Shown here piece after piece: positions 24,519 through 33,828 of a stretch of DNA of 64,000 nt. Location of the stretch: assembly GCA_019113245.1 (NCBI GenBank), contig DXHU01000023.1, positions 124,001 through 188,000 on the forward strand, in the 5' to 3' direction. Both the position numbers and the translations under genes were made by a program. Below the pieces are notes generated by a model. That model was not told where the DNA came from. It saw only the letters and a list, made by a program, of their open reading frames with translations, and ran no database searches. The stretch is from Candidatus Ornithospirochaeta avicola (GTDB lineage: Bacteria > Spirochaetota > Spirochaetia > Sphaerochaetales > Sphaerochaetaceae). How positions within the stretch are numbered: the first letter of the stretch is position 1; every line of letters starts with the position of its first letter.

Positions 24519-25802
24519 ATGATTGAACCATCAATACTCAAAGGCTTCAAAGACAGCCTTCCAAAAGAAGAAATAGCAAAAAAGAACATACAAAGGACTC
24601 TTGAGGATGTTTTCTCATCCTACGGCTTTGTTCCAATTGACACCCCGGTGCTCGAATACGAGAACATACTCCTTGGAAAAGGCGGGGGAGAAACAGACAA
24701 GCAGATATTCCATTTTGAAGACAACGGAAAGAGAAAGGTCGCCATGCGCTTTGACCTTACTGTCCCCTTTGCGCGTTTTCTTGCACTGCACTTCAGCGAA
24801 CTTGCGATTCCTTTCAAGCGTTATCATATAGCAAAGGCATTCAGAGGAGAAAATCCTCAGAAAGGAAGATACAGGGAATTCATCCAGTGTGATTTTGACA
24901 TCGTGGGAGCAGACAATGCATCAAGCGACTTTGAGATTCTGTCTCTGATGAACTCATCATTTTCTGCCCTGGGGATAAATGGCTATACATTCTGCCTGGC
25001 ACACCGCGGGCTTTTCAATGAATTCCTCTCATCCCTCATGCTTTCTGATAAAGCAACTGATATCCTCCGCTCTGTGGATAAGATGAGAAAAATCGGAAAA
25101 GAGAAAGTTAAGCAGGAGCTTGAAGAAATCACAGGTAGCGGGGAAAAAACTGATAAGATTATTTCATACATCAGCGCAAATGAGAACCGCTCATTTACCC
25201 AGACGCTTGACTATATTTCCTCCCTAATCGGAGAAAAGACAGAAAGCTACGAGCGCATGATGAGTATCTATTCTCTTTTAGATAAAGCAGGAATCAAAGA
25301 GCACTTTGTATACGATCCGTCAATAACAAGAGGGCTTGATTACTACACCGGCATAGTCTATGAGACATTCCTTTCTGGAATAGAATCAATTGGATCCGTG
25401 TGCTCTGGAGGAAGATACAACAACCTTGTGAGCCTATACAGCAAGGAAAACCTTCCTGGAGTGGGTGCGTCAATAGGTCTTGACCGACTTGTTGCGGCTT
25501 TAAGTGAAATCGGCAGCCCGCTTGTGAGCAACACAAGCAGTGCGGACATTGTTGTTTTTCCAAAGCCAGGGGAAGAAGAAAAGGCTCAGATTGCAGCATC
25601 AGAGCTCAGATCACTGGGCCTCAGGACAGATGTGTATCTGCGCCCTGAGAAAAAGATGAAGGCACAATTTGAATATGCAGAGAAAAACAGCATCCCATAT
25701 GCTCTCACTTTCACAGAAGAGGGGTATGCTCTAAAAAACCTGGCCACAAGAGAGAGCAAGAGTACTCTTTCTTTAAGAGAGGTTAAAGAGCTTTGCCTGT
25801 AG
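24519..25802 (+). CDS. hisS: histidyl-tRNA synthetase
   Basis: Class II synthetase that charges tRNA-His. Motif 2 is seen as RYHIAKAFRGENPQKG followed by REFIQCDFDIVG near residue 105, the His A motif as RGLDYYTGIVYE near 270, and motif 3 as GVGASIGLDRLVAAL near 320. The anticodon-binding domain follows. The length of 427 is normal. The start codon lies directly after a -10 element. It overlaps the following helicase gene by 10 nt. Confidence 0.95.
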   Translation: MIEPSILKGFKDSLPKEEIAKKNIQRTLEDVFSSYGFVPIDTPVLEYENILLGKGGGETDKQIFHFEDNGKRKVAMRFDLTVPFARFLALHFSELAIPFKRYHIAKAFRGENPQKGRYREFIQCDFDIVGADNASSDFEILSLMNSSFSALGINGYTFCLAHRGLFNEFLSSLMLSDKATDILRSVDKMRKIGKEKVKQELEEITGSGEKTDKIISYISANENRSFTQTLDYISSLIGEKTESYERMMSIYSLLDKAGIKEHFVYDPSITRGLDYYTGIVYETFLSGIESIGSVCSGGRYNNLVSLYSKENLPGVGASIGLDRLVAALSEIGSPLVSNTSSADIVVFPKPGEEEKAQIAASELRSLGLRTDVYLRPEKKMKAQFEYAEKNSIPYALTFTEEGYALKNLATRESKSTLSLREVKELCL

Positions 25803-28213
25803 ATTTTTATTCCCTTCCTGTTTACAAGCATAAAGATGAGATAATAAAGGCACTTGAAGAGAACCAGGTGATAATAGTCGAAAGCCCGACAGGAAGCGGA
25901 AAGACAACACAGCTTCCCTTGATCTTGAGGGAAGCAGGATACGACAAAAAAGGAATAATCGGCATAACGCAGCCACGTCGCATTGCCACACTCAATATCT
26001 CTGATTTCATAAAAAAGCAGATTGGTGATGATAAAAGCTATGTGGGATATTCAATGCGCTTTTTTGACACCACCACAGCAGAAACACGAATCAAGGTCAT
26101 GACTGACGGAATACTCCTTCAGGAAGTCAAGGCCGACAGCACGCTGAGCCGCTATTCTGTGATAATGGTCGATGAGGCTCACGAGAGAAGCCTCAACATA
26201 GACTTCATTCTCGGGCTGTTGAAAGAGATAACAGAAGTGAGGAGGGATCTGAAGATTATAATATCGAGTGCGACAATAAATGCATCCTCTTTCAGCTCAT
26301 TCTTCTCTTCAGCTCCTGTCATATCTATTTCAGGAAAAGTTTATGATGTTGATGTCCGCTATAAGAGCATGATTCTTGAAAAAGGAAGGGAAGATGAATA
26401 TTTTCTCAAGATAAAGAAGATTGTCGATGAAGCTATACAGGAAAATCCAGGAGATATCCTCATATTCCTTCCAGGGGAAAAAGAAATAAAAGATCTTGTT
26501 CTAATGCTTGAGAGCTCAAAGGAAAGAAAGCGCTACCAGGTCTACCCTCTTTACGGAAGGCTGAGCAGGGAAGACCAGGCAAGGGTGTTTGAAGAAACAA
26601 AAAAAGGAAAGACAAAGATTGTTGTTTCCACGAACATTGCAGAAACGAGCATTACAATTGACGGAATCACGACGGTAATCGATTCAGGGCTTGCAAGAAT
26701 AAACTATTACAATCAGAACAATTTCACATCCGCGCTCGTAACTACCCTGATAAGCCGAGCAAGTGCAGACCAGAGAAAAGGAAGAGCCGGACGCACAAAG
26801 GAAGGAAGGTGCTATCGCCTTTACAGCAAGGACAACTACAATGCAAGAAAAGAGTACAGCGAGGAAGAGATTCTGCATTCGGATCTTGCAGAAGTCGTTC
26901 TCAGAATGAGCGAGCTTGGGATCTACAACTATGAAAGCTTTCCATTCATCACAAGGCCTTCTTCCCGCGCACTTGAAAGTGCAGTAAGTACTCTTCTTGA
27001 AATCGGGGCAATAGATGAAAGGAGGATGCTCACACAAATAGGGCAGATGATGATCAAATTCCCTCTCCTTCCACGCCTTTCCCGCGTGATTGTAGAAGCT
27101 GTATACAACTACCCGAAAGTTCTGGATGATGTTCTTGTTGCAGTCTCTTTCCTGTCTACAAAGCAGCCGTATGCCCTTCCTGTCGGAGAGGAAGCTGAGG
27201 CCAGAAGCATGCATGAAGCGTTCCAGGATTCAAGGTTCGGAGACTTCATCGGCATGAGAAGGCTGTATGGCAAATACACTTCTCTTGAAAAAAGGGAGGA
27301 TAAGGAAAACTTTGCAAAACACTACTATCTCGATATCCAGACAATGGATGAGATTGTACACATACATGCCCAGCTGTCTGAGCTTATAAGCGCTGAAGGC
27401 ATTCCTCTTGCAGGAGGGGGAAGCATAAAAGAATATTTCTGCTGTCTTATTTCAGGACTCAGACAGTTTGTTGCACGCAGGGACAGCACATCATACGCTT
27501 ACCGCACAGCCGGAGCAGACAATATTTTCATACATCCGGGCTCAAGCTGGTTCCGCACGATGCCAGACTACATCATTGCAGGAGAAATAGTCAGGACCAC
27601 AAAGCTCTATGCAAGAACTGTAAGCCCCATTGAGAAAAGCTGGATAATGGAGGTTTATCCGCTCTTCTTTGAGAAAAAAGAAAAGAAGAAGGAAAAAAAG
27701 AAAGACAGGGATGAGAAAAATAAAGCCGCAGATGAGGACTACAAAAAATATGAGATGAAAAAGAGCGGCAAGAAGATGCTTCCAGTAATCCCGTTTGAGG
27801 ATTTAAAGAGCATTGAAGCAAGAAGCAGTGAGCGCTTTTATCTCAAGACAGGCTCTCTTGTTTTCAACAATCCTGTAAAGTTCTCAAAAATAGACATGTA
27901 CCTGTCACTTTTAAAGACAGGCAGCAAGAAGCAGATAAAGGGAAGCATGAGTGCTTCTGACAAGGACTTTTATAAAATGCTCTCTTCCCTCTTTTATGTA
28001 CTGAAAGGGAAGAAAGGAGCTCTTATCTATTCACTTACAGGCAGTGAGGACCGTTATGCCCTACGCCCTGTCCAGAGCCTTGAGGAAGCTGCTAGTGAGA
28101 CTTTAGAGACGCTTTATGATGCTGTTGAATACATCCAAAAGAGCGATAAAAAGAAAAAGAACATGATTTATGACTGCATTGCAAAGATAGAAAACGCTCT
28201 TGGACTTAGATGA
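25793..28213 (+). CDS. hrpA: DEAH-box ATP-dependent RNA helicase, HrpA type
   Basis: The 806-residue protein has the superfamily 2 motifs in order: I (ESPTGSGKTTQLPL, about 30), Ia (TQPRRIA), II (DEAHERS, about 125), III (SSATINAS), V (VVSTNIAETSITI, about 280), VI (QRKGRAGRTKEGRCYRL, about 325). The DEAH C-terminal winged-helix and OB-fold parts follow. It is shorter than E. coli HrpA (1300). A Lys-rich insert near residues 625-660 interrupts the C-terminal domain and may bind RNA. It starts with TTG inside the hisS end, with GAGAGG upstream. Confidence 0.88.
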   Translation: MPVDFYSLPVYKHKDEIIKALEENQVIIVESPTGSGKTTQLPLILREAGYDKKGIIGITQPRRIATLNISDFIKKQIGDDKSYVGYSMRFFDTTTAETRIKVMTDGILLQEVKADSTLSRYSVIMVDEAHERSLNIDFILGLLKEITEVRRDLKIIISSATINASSFSSFFSSAPVISISGKVYDVDVRYKSMILEKGREDEYFLKIKKIVDEAIQENPGDILIFLPGEKEIKDLVLMLESSKERKRYQVYPLYGRLSREDQARVFEETKKGKTKIVVSTNIAETSITIDGITTVIDSGLARINYYNQNNFTSALVTTLISRASADQRKGRAGRTKEGRCYRLYSKDNYNARKEYSEEEILHSDLAEVVLRMSELGIYNYESFPFITRPSSRALESAVSTLLEIGAIDERRMLTQIGQMMIKFPLLPRLSRVIVEAVYNYPKVLDDVLVAVSFLSTKQPYALPVGEEAEARSMHEAFQDSRFGDFIGMRRLYGKYTSLEKREDKENFAKHYYLDIQTMDEIVHIHAQLSELISAEGIPLAGGGSIKEYFCCLISGLRQFVARRDSTSYAYRTAGADNIFIHPGSSWFRTMPDYIIAGEIVRTTKLYARTVSPIEKSWIMEVYPLFFEKKEKKKEKKKDRDEKNKAADEDYKKYEMKKSGKKMLPVIPFEDLKSIEARSSERFYLKTGSLVFNNPVKFSKIDMYLSLLKTGSKKQIKGSMSASDKDFYKMLSSLFYVLKGKKGALIYSLTGSEDRYALRPVQSLEEAASETLETLYDAVEYIQKSDKKKKNMIYDCIAKIENALGLR

Positions 28214-28215
28214 AA

Positions 28216-28238
28216 AAAGGGGCTCCTGCCCCTTTCTT
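28216..28238. terminator. bidirectional terminator between helicase and membrane-protein genes
   Basis: AAAGGGGC and GCCCCTTT form an 8-bp stem with a TCCT loop. The plus strand reads CTT after it, and the minus strand reads T-rich sequence as well. It fills the 26-nt gap between two convergent stop codons. Confidence 0.8.
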
Positions 28239-28239
28239 A

Positions 28240-29253
28240 TCACTTATAATCCATTAAAAGAAACATCGGTTTTATATTCACTATCTCATCATATTCAAGC
28301 TGTGAGACCTTTACTGTGCTGTTTATCTTCTTCAGATCCTCTTTCATTACAGAAAAAGCCGTGTCAATATCCTCAGCTCTTCCTTCCCTGATTACCCTGA
28401 TTGTCCGTTCAAACACATCCGGGTGAGCATAGTAATATGGAATTGAGAATCCATCATAGCGCTCAGTATAGCTCTTCATATCCGCCCTTGCCTCTTCAAG
28501 CATCCTCTCGATTGCCCTTTTATTGTTCTTGCCTGTTGGGATTATTGAGACTCCGGAAAACAGGAAGACTGCTGCAAGACCAAAAAGAGTGAAGTATATT
28601 CCAAAATCCCCTCTTTTTGTCACCAGTGAATATATTCCCCACGTAATTGCAGCAACACCGAGAAGAACAATGAAGAAAGCTACCCACTTAAGGGATTTCT
28701 TTGACCTGTTGTATGCTCTCATTCTTTTCGAAGCAATCTGCATCCTGACTGCAGTCTCTTTCTTCATCTCAACATATTCTTTCTGGTGCCTCAGCTCTTT
28801 TACTGCATTCTCAGCACTCTCAGAAAGATTCTTCTTATATCTCTTCTCTTCTTCTTTTCTTAGCTTTTCAAGGCGCTCTTCACCCTGCTTTGAGAGTGTC
28901 TTTATCTCAGGATGGATTTCATTTATGTAAGAAAGAAGCATGTCTATCTGATCTTCTTTTTTTATTATCGCCTGTTTTTCCTTCCCATCATCATACTGGA
29001 CCACGAGATAAGAAAGAGTTGCGAACATTCCCTTTCCTGTAAATCCTCCCTTGGTCATGGCAACACGCTTGAATACACGCTGGATTGCGCTGTACGGGAC
29101 ATAGAATCTTCTGTCAAGATAAAAGCTGTTTATATAAAGTGCATCATAGGAAGAGCCGGCTGGGCCGAATTTCCTTATGTTTTTCAAATCATCCTTGAGT
29201 CTGTACTCGTCAAACTGCTCGCGGCTCAATGCACGTGGTCTGAATAAACGCAT
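28240..29253 (-). CDS. membrane protein with PH-like N-terminal domain, unknown
   Basis: About 337 residues. The first 120 residues alternate beta strands (FYVPYSAIQRVFKR, YLVVQYDDGKEKQAI) and end in a helix, suggestive of a PH-like fold; this is inference. A charged coiled coil follows (about 120-180), then two transmembrane segments (about 188-208 and 217-238) and a C-terminal helical domain. I prefer the ATG at 29253, which has AGGAG 5-8 nt upstream; an upstream ATG at 29277 lies within the neighbouring terminator stem. No family is recognised. Confidence 0.75.
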   Translation of the reverse strand: MRLFRPRALSREQFDEYRLKDDLKNIRKFGPAGSSYDALYINSFYLDRRFYVPYSAIQRVFKRVAMTKGGFTGKGMFATLSYLVVQYDDGKEKQAIIKKEDQIDMLLSYINEIHPEIKTLSKQGEERLEKLRKEEEKRYKKNLSESAENAVKELRHQKEYVEMKKETAVRMQIASKRMRAYNRSKKSLKWVAFFIVLLGVAAITWGIYSLVTKRGDFGIYFTLFGLAAVFLFSGVSIIPTGKNNKRAIERMLEEARADMKSYTERYDGFSIPYYYAHPDVFERTIRVIREGRAEDIDTAFSVMKEDLKKINSTVKVSQLEYDEIVNIKPMFLLMDYK

Positions 29254-29264
29254 CACATCTCCTT

Positions 29265-29296
29265 TAAAAAAAGCCACTCCCAGAAAGAGAGTGGCT
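29265..29296 (-). terminator. terminator of the CstA-type carrier gene
   Basis: On the minus strand AGCCACTC and GAGTGGCT form a perfect 8-bp stem with a 9-nt loop, followed by seven T. It begins 20 nt past the stop codon at 29316. Confidence 0.9.
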
Positions 29297-29315
29297 CTCT
29301 TGATAAAGATTATAC

Positions 29316-30812
29316 TTATTTTGTCTTCTTTTTGTTAGCCTCAAGAGTTGAGTAATCCGGCTTTGGATCTCTCTTGTAGATTACAAAGAGGAAGAATGCA
29401 AGGAACAGAACTGCAAGGATGATACCAATTGGGTATGCAATCTTTGTAGAAAGTCCGAGACACTCAGGTGCGCTGAAGAAGTATGTCATACTTACTGCGC
29501 TCATGAATGTTGCAGGTACTGCTGTAAGCCAGTAGCACTTCTTTTCCATGTAAAGATACATGCTTGCTGTCCAGAGAACAATCATTGCGAGAGTCTGGTT
29601 TGTCCAGCTGAAGTATCTCCATACGACCTGGTAATCAAGGAAGGAGATAAGAGCGCCGGCACCAAGAAGAGGTACGCAGAGATAGAGTCTCTTGATGTAT
29701 TTGTTCTGGTCAATTCCGAACCAGTCAGCAATTGTAAGACGAGCAGATCTGAATGCTGTGTCTCCGCTTGTGATAGGACATACGATAACACCAATCATTG
29801 CAAGAGCAACACCTACACCGCCCATTGTCTTCTGACATACATCGTAGATTGCTGCACTCTGACCCATAGCAAGTGCTTCATTGAGTCCTGTTGAGAGGAA
29901 TGCACCAGCCTCTCCTGTCTTCTCATAGATTGCGCATCCTGCTGCAGCCCAGATAAGAGCCAGAATGCCCTCAGCTGTCATTGCTCCGTAGAATACGAAT
30001 CTGCCCTGCTTCTCGCTCTTCATACAGCGAGCCATAAGCGGGCTCTGTGTTGAGTGGAATCCGGAGATAGCACCGCAGGCAACAGTGATGAACATGAATG
30101 CCCATACAGGTGTTCCAGATGGGTGCATGCTGTAGAAGCTGTCCCAGAGCTCTGGAATTGTGTATGCCGGATTTGTATAGATTCCGATGATTACTCCGAT
30201 TGCCATAACAATGAGACAGAGACCGAATACCGGATAGATTCTTCCGATGATCTTGTCAATTGAAATGAATGTTGCAACAAAGTAATAAGCAAGGATGATG
30301 AATGTCCAGAGTGTTGTGTTGGCAATAAGTCCTGTAGCTCCTGTTCCGTTTTTAATGAGTGTTGTAACAAGACCTGCAGGTCCTACAGCGAATACTGTAC
30401 CAACCATGACAAGAAGAATAACAGAGACAACTCTCATGACATTCTTCATGATCTTACCCATGTAGATACCGCTGACTTCGCTTATTGAATATCCTTCGTT
30501 TCTCTCGCTGAGCATACCTGAGAAATAGTCGTGTACGCCACCTGCGAAGATTGTTCCGAAAGTAATCCATAAAAAGACAATCGGTCCCCAGAGTGCACCC
30601 TGCATAGCTCCGAAAATCGGGCCAAGGCCTGCGATGTTCAGAAGCTGGACCAGAAAGAGCTTCCACTGAGGCATTACAACATAGTCCACACCATCGTTGA
30701 TCCTTACAGCAGGTGTTTCTCTGTCATCTGGAGAGAAGATATTCTCAACCAGCTTACCATAAGTGAAATATCCTGCTATGAGGACTGCCAGACAAATGAA
30801 AAAAGTAATCAT
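29316..30812 (-). CDS. cstA: carbon starvation protein CstA family transporter
   Basis: A 498-residue integral membrane protein with about 13 hydrophobic segments. It has the CstA hallmarks: LLNIAGLGPIFGAMQGALWG near residue 58, GGVHDYFSGMLSERN near 90, and the STQSPLMARCM block near 255. CstA/BtsT-type proteins import pyruvate or small peptides. It is shorter than E. coli CstA (701), as in many anaerobes with the compact form. GGGGAG precedes the ATG, and the gene stands alone with its own terminator. Confidence 0.9.
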   Translation of the reverse strand: MITFFICLAVLIAGYFTYGKLVENIFSPDDRETPAVRINDGVDYVVMPQWKLFLVQLLNIAGLGPIFGAMQGALWGPIVFLWITFGTIFAGGVHDYFSGMLSERNEGYSISEVSGIYMGKIMKNVMRVVSVILLVMVGTVFAVGPAGLVTTLIKNGTGATGLIANTTLWTFIILAYYFVATFISIDKIIGRIYPVFGLCLIVMAIGVIIGIYTNPAYTIPELWDSFYSMHPSGTPVWAFMFITVACGAISGFHSTQSPLMARCMKSEKQGRFVFYGAMTAEGILALIWAAAGCAIYEKTGEAGAFLSTGLNEALAMGQSAAIYDVCQKTMGGVGVALAMIGVIVCPITSGDTAFRSARLTIADWFGIDQNKYIKRLYLCVPLLGAGALISFLDYQVVWRYFSWTNQTLAMIVLWTASMYLYMEKKCYWLTAVPATFMSAVSMTYFFSAPECLGLSTKIAYPIGIILAVLFLAFFLFVIYKRDPKPDYSTLEANKKKTK

Positions 30813-30955
30813 TCCTTTTTACTCCCCATTAAGTAAATTTTTCTTGATTCAATTTTCTCACTGTATGCATAAATTCGCAACAGAAAAATAGAGCAAAAGT
30901 AAAAAAATTTAACCGGATTAGCGCGAAAATGATAAAATAATGAAAGGAGGATGCG

Positions 30956-31558
30956 ATGAACAGAATCATAACTATATCAAGGCAGTTTGGAAGCGGCGGA
31001 AGAACTGTTGGAAAACTCGCTGCAAAAAAGCTTGGGATTAAATGCTATGACCAGGAGATAATAGACAAACTTGCAAGTGAGAGCGGATTCTCAAAAGAAT
31101 ACATAAAGGAGCAGGAAGAAGAAAGCAGAAGCCCAGTATGGTTTTTGAACACGCTCTCAAACCGTGGAGTAAATTCCCTGAGTAATCAGGACTACATCTG
31201 GCTTGCAGAACAGAAAGTCATTGAGAGCATAGCAAAGGAAGGAGCATGCGTAATTGTCGGCCGCTGTGCAGACTATATCCTGCGAGACAAAGGCTATGAT
31301 CTGCTTACTGTATTTGTTCATGCATCTTTTGAATTCAGAAAAAAGAGGATTGTCGAGGTATACGGAGAGACAGATGAGCCCACAGAAAAACGCCTTCTGA
31401 CAAAAGACAAAAGAAGGAAGGCGTATTATCAGTATTACACTGATATGAAATGGGGTGACTCAGAGCACTATGCCCTATCTGTAGACACTTCTGTAATAGG
31501 AATAGAAAGAAGTGCATCCTTTATTGCAGAAGTGTATTCAGAGCTTGAGAAGGCCTAG
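30956..31558 (+). CDS. cytidylate kinase-like family protein
   Basis: The 200-residue protein has the compact P-loop kinase of the cytidylate kinase-like family: ITISRQFGSGGRTVGKLAAKKL at the N-terminus (P-loop without the classic GKS/T), YDQEIIDKLA near 30, CVIVGRCADYIL near 98 and Arg residues near 148-152 (KDKRRKAYYQYY). The real substrate of this family is unsettled; it is distinct from Cmk proper. It has a strong AAAGGAGG site. The stop shares CTAG with the stop of convergent aroB. Confidence 0.8.
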   Translation: MNRIITISRQFGSGGRTVGKLAAKKLGIKCYDQEIIDKLASESGFSKEYIKEQEEESRSPVWFLNTLSNRGVNSLSNQDYIWLAEQKVIESIAKEGACVIVGRCADYILRDKGYDLLTVFVHASFEFRKKRIVEVYGETDEPTEKRLLTKDKRRKAYYQYYTDMKWGDSEHYALSVDTSVIGIERSASFIAEVYSELEKA

Positions 31559-32619
31559 AACTTGATAATTGCACTCTGAAGCACGGCCTCCTGGATTGTA
31601 TTTTTTTCAAGCGGGGTGAGAATCAGGGAGCCGAAATTCTTCAAAAGCACGAATTTCACGCTTCCTCCGCTCTTTTTCTTGTCCCTGCTGATTGCCTCAG
31701 CATAGCTGAGCCATTCACCCCTTCCTATTTTCCTCTCAGTATTGTAGCCATAGCTGTTCATCAGCTTTACAGCCTTCTCATAGCACTCCTGTTCTGTGAT
31801 TTTCAAGGCTCGTCCTGCATCAAGGGCGGCCCTCATCCCCCACACCACAGCCTCCCCATGGCTGATTTTGAATGAAGAGATGCTCTCAAGGGCATGGCCG
31901 AATGTATGGCCGAAATTCAGATAGCTTCTTATTCCTTTCTTCTCCTGTGGGTCCTGCTCGATATAATACTTCTTTATCTCAAGCGAGAGATAAATCATCT
32001 TCCTTATTTTGTCCTTGTCCCTGGAAAGAATTTCATCCCGGTTATCGATAAGGAAATTGTACAGGCTCAGATCATCGGAAAGAAATGCATGCTTGATTAC
32101 CTCCCCTAGCCCGCATTTATACTCTCTTTCAGGCAGGCTTCTGAGTACGTCGGCAGATATTATAACCTCATCTGCTGGGTAGAAAGTTCCTATGATGTTC
32201 TTTGCTCCCGCATAATCGATTGCAGTCTTTCCTCCAATTGATGCATCCACCATTGAAAGAAGAGTTGTGGGAACAAGAGTAAGCCGGGTTCCTCTCATGT
32301 ATAAAGATGATGCCAGTGCGGCCATATCAAGCACCACTCCGCCACCGAATGCGATGAGCCTTGTATCCCGGGCTGAGCCGAATGAGAGTGCTGCTGTTAT
32401 TATCTTCTCGAGATTCCTCATGCTCTTGTTCTCTTCCCCGCTGTCAATGACAATGTTCTTTTCCGGCAGGCGGGAAAAAAGCATTCTGGTATTTGTGTCA
32501 AATATCCAGAAAACATTATCCCCATAGGAGGAAAGATAATGCGATAAATCCTTTATGTCAGATGCGAAAAGCACCTTTGTATCTTTTGTTGCCAGAGCAC
32601 AAGAAAGTCTTTCTTCCAT
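31555..32619 (-). CDS. aroB: 3-dehydroquinate synthase
   Basis: It converts DAHP to 3-dehydroquinate in the shikimate pathway. NAD-binding GGGVVLDMAALASSLYMRG is near residue 93, PTTLLSMVDASIGGKTAID near 117, the metal ligand regions include GLGEVIKHAFL near 175 and NFGHTFGHALE near 240. The length of 354 is normal. No Shine-Dalgarno is visible; TATTTT ends 7 nt before the ATG. It is divergent from the cysteine desulfurase gene. Confidence 0.93.
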   Translation of the reverse strand: MEERLSCALATKDTKVLFASDIKDLSHYLSSYGDNVFWIFDTNTRMLFSRLPEKNIVIDSGEENKSMRNLEKIITAALSFGSARDTRLIAFGGGVVLDMAALASSLYMRGTRLTLVPTTLLSMVDASIGGKTAIDYAGAKNIIGTFYPADEVIISADVLRSLPEREYKCGLGEVIKHAFLSDDLSLYNFLIDNRDEILSRDKDKIRKMIYLSLEIKKYYIEQDPQEKKGIRSYLNFGHTFGHALESISSFKISHGEAVVWGMRAALDAGRALKITEQECYEKAVKLMNSYGYNTERKIGRGEWLSYAEAISRDKKKSGGSVKFVLLKNFGSLILTPLEKNTIQEAVLQSAIIKF

Positions 32620-32700
32620 AAAAGAGAAAATAGCACAAGAGGAAACATCTTTCTATAAGATGCGATTGCTTTTTTTGTCTTTTGCCTACATTATATTCTC

Positions 32701-33828
32701 GTGACAAACTATTTCGATTCAGCAGCTACTACTACAGTTGATCCCAGGGTTCTTGATGAATACATAAGAGCAACAGAAGCCTATCAGGCAAATGCTTCAA
32801 GCGTGCACAAGCTAGGCCTTGAAGCAAGGAAGGCATTTGAGGATGCAAGAAGAAGATTTGCCCTCGCTCTTAAAGCAAAGGAAGAGAGCATAGTTTTCAC
32901 AAGCGGTGCAACTGAGAGCATAAACATCGTCTTTTCTTCCCTTCTACGCAACCCTAGTCCAGGAAAGGCTATAATCTCATCTGCCGAGCATGATGCTGTC
33001 TCATCCTTCATTCCTGTTCTCAAGGAAAAAGGATGGGAGATTGACATAATACATCCTAAAAAAGGAAAGATTAGTGCTGAAGATCTATATGCACGCCTTG
33101 ATAGGAACACCAAAATTGTTGCCATCATGGCTGTCAACAACATACTTGGAACAGTCTTTGACATAAAGGGCCTTGTTTCTGCAGTAAGAAAATTCGAAAA
33201 GGAAAACGGGAAGAAGATTTTCTTCTTTTCTGACATGGTGCAGGCCCTTGGCAAGATAGATTTTTCCTTGGAGGACATGGATGTGGATGCAGCAAGCTTT
33301 TCTTCTCATAAGATTCATGGCGTGAAGGGATGCGGGGCTTTATATCTGAAAAACAGCGCAACATTCACAGCCATTTCCCGCGGAGGCGGACAGGAGAGGG
33401 GCCTACGCGGAGGAACAGAGAATATTGCAGGAGTGCTTGCTTTTGTGAAAGCGGCGGAAATATATCTAAAAGAGAAGAAAGAAAGGGATGAGAGAGTTAA
33501 AAAAATAAACTCCATAATAAGAAATGGTCTTGAAAAAGAAGGATTTAAGATACTCTCTCCAGAAGATTCAAGTGCTTATATAATCTCATATGTCTCAACA
33601 TGGCCAAGCGAGGTCACAATCCGCATGCTCTCAGACAAGGGCTTTTATGTTTCCGGAGGATCTGCATGCAGCAACAACAGCAAGGCTAGCGGAAAGAAGA
33701 TACTCACAGAAATGGGAATCGAGGGGCGGGATGCAGAGAAATCTGTCAGGATTTCACTTTCAAAGGACAATACTGAAGAAGAAGCATATAACCTGATAAA
33801 TGCAATAAAGGAGATTAGGAATGTCTGA
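32701..33828 (+). CDS. cysteine desulfurase (NifS/IscS-like)
   Basis: A PLP enzyme that takes sulfur from Cys as a persulfide. PLP motifs are the SGATESIN block near residue 68 and the Lys in SFSSHKIHGVKGCGAL near 205. The catalytic Cys lies in SGGSACSNNSKASG near 322. The length of 375 is normal. The next gene, thiI, overlaps by 8 nt, so this protein most likely delivers sulfur to ThiI for tRNA 4-thiouridine. The start is GTG without a Shine-Dalgarno. Confidence 0.92.
   Translation: MTNYFDSAATTTVDPRVLDEYIRATEAYQANASSVHKLGLEARKAFEDARRRFALALKAKEESIVFTSGATESINIVFSSLLRNPSPGKAIISSAEHDAVSSFIPVLKEKGWEIDIIHPKKGKISAEDLYARLDRNTKIVAIMAVNNILGTVFDIKGLVSAVRKFEKENGKKIFFFSDMVQALGKIDFSLEDMDVDAASFSSHKIHGVKGCGALYLKNSATFTAISRGGGQERGLRGGTENIAGVLAFVKAAEIYLKEKKERDERVKKINSIIRNGLEKEGFKILSPEDSSAYIISYVSTWPSEVTIRMLSDKGFYVSGGSACSNNSKASGKKILTEMGIEGRDAEKSVRISLSKDNTEEEAYNLINAIKEIRNV

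Noticed and set aside
32687-32697. A leaderless call for the cysteine desulfurase at 32701
   Set aside because: The -10 is ambiguous (TACATT 8 nt or TATATT 3 nt before the GTG) and no good -35 fits, so I did not list it among the leaderless genes.
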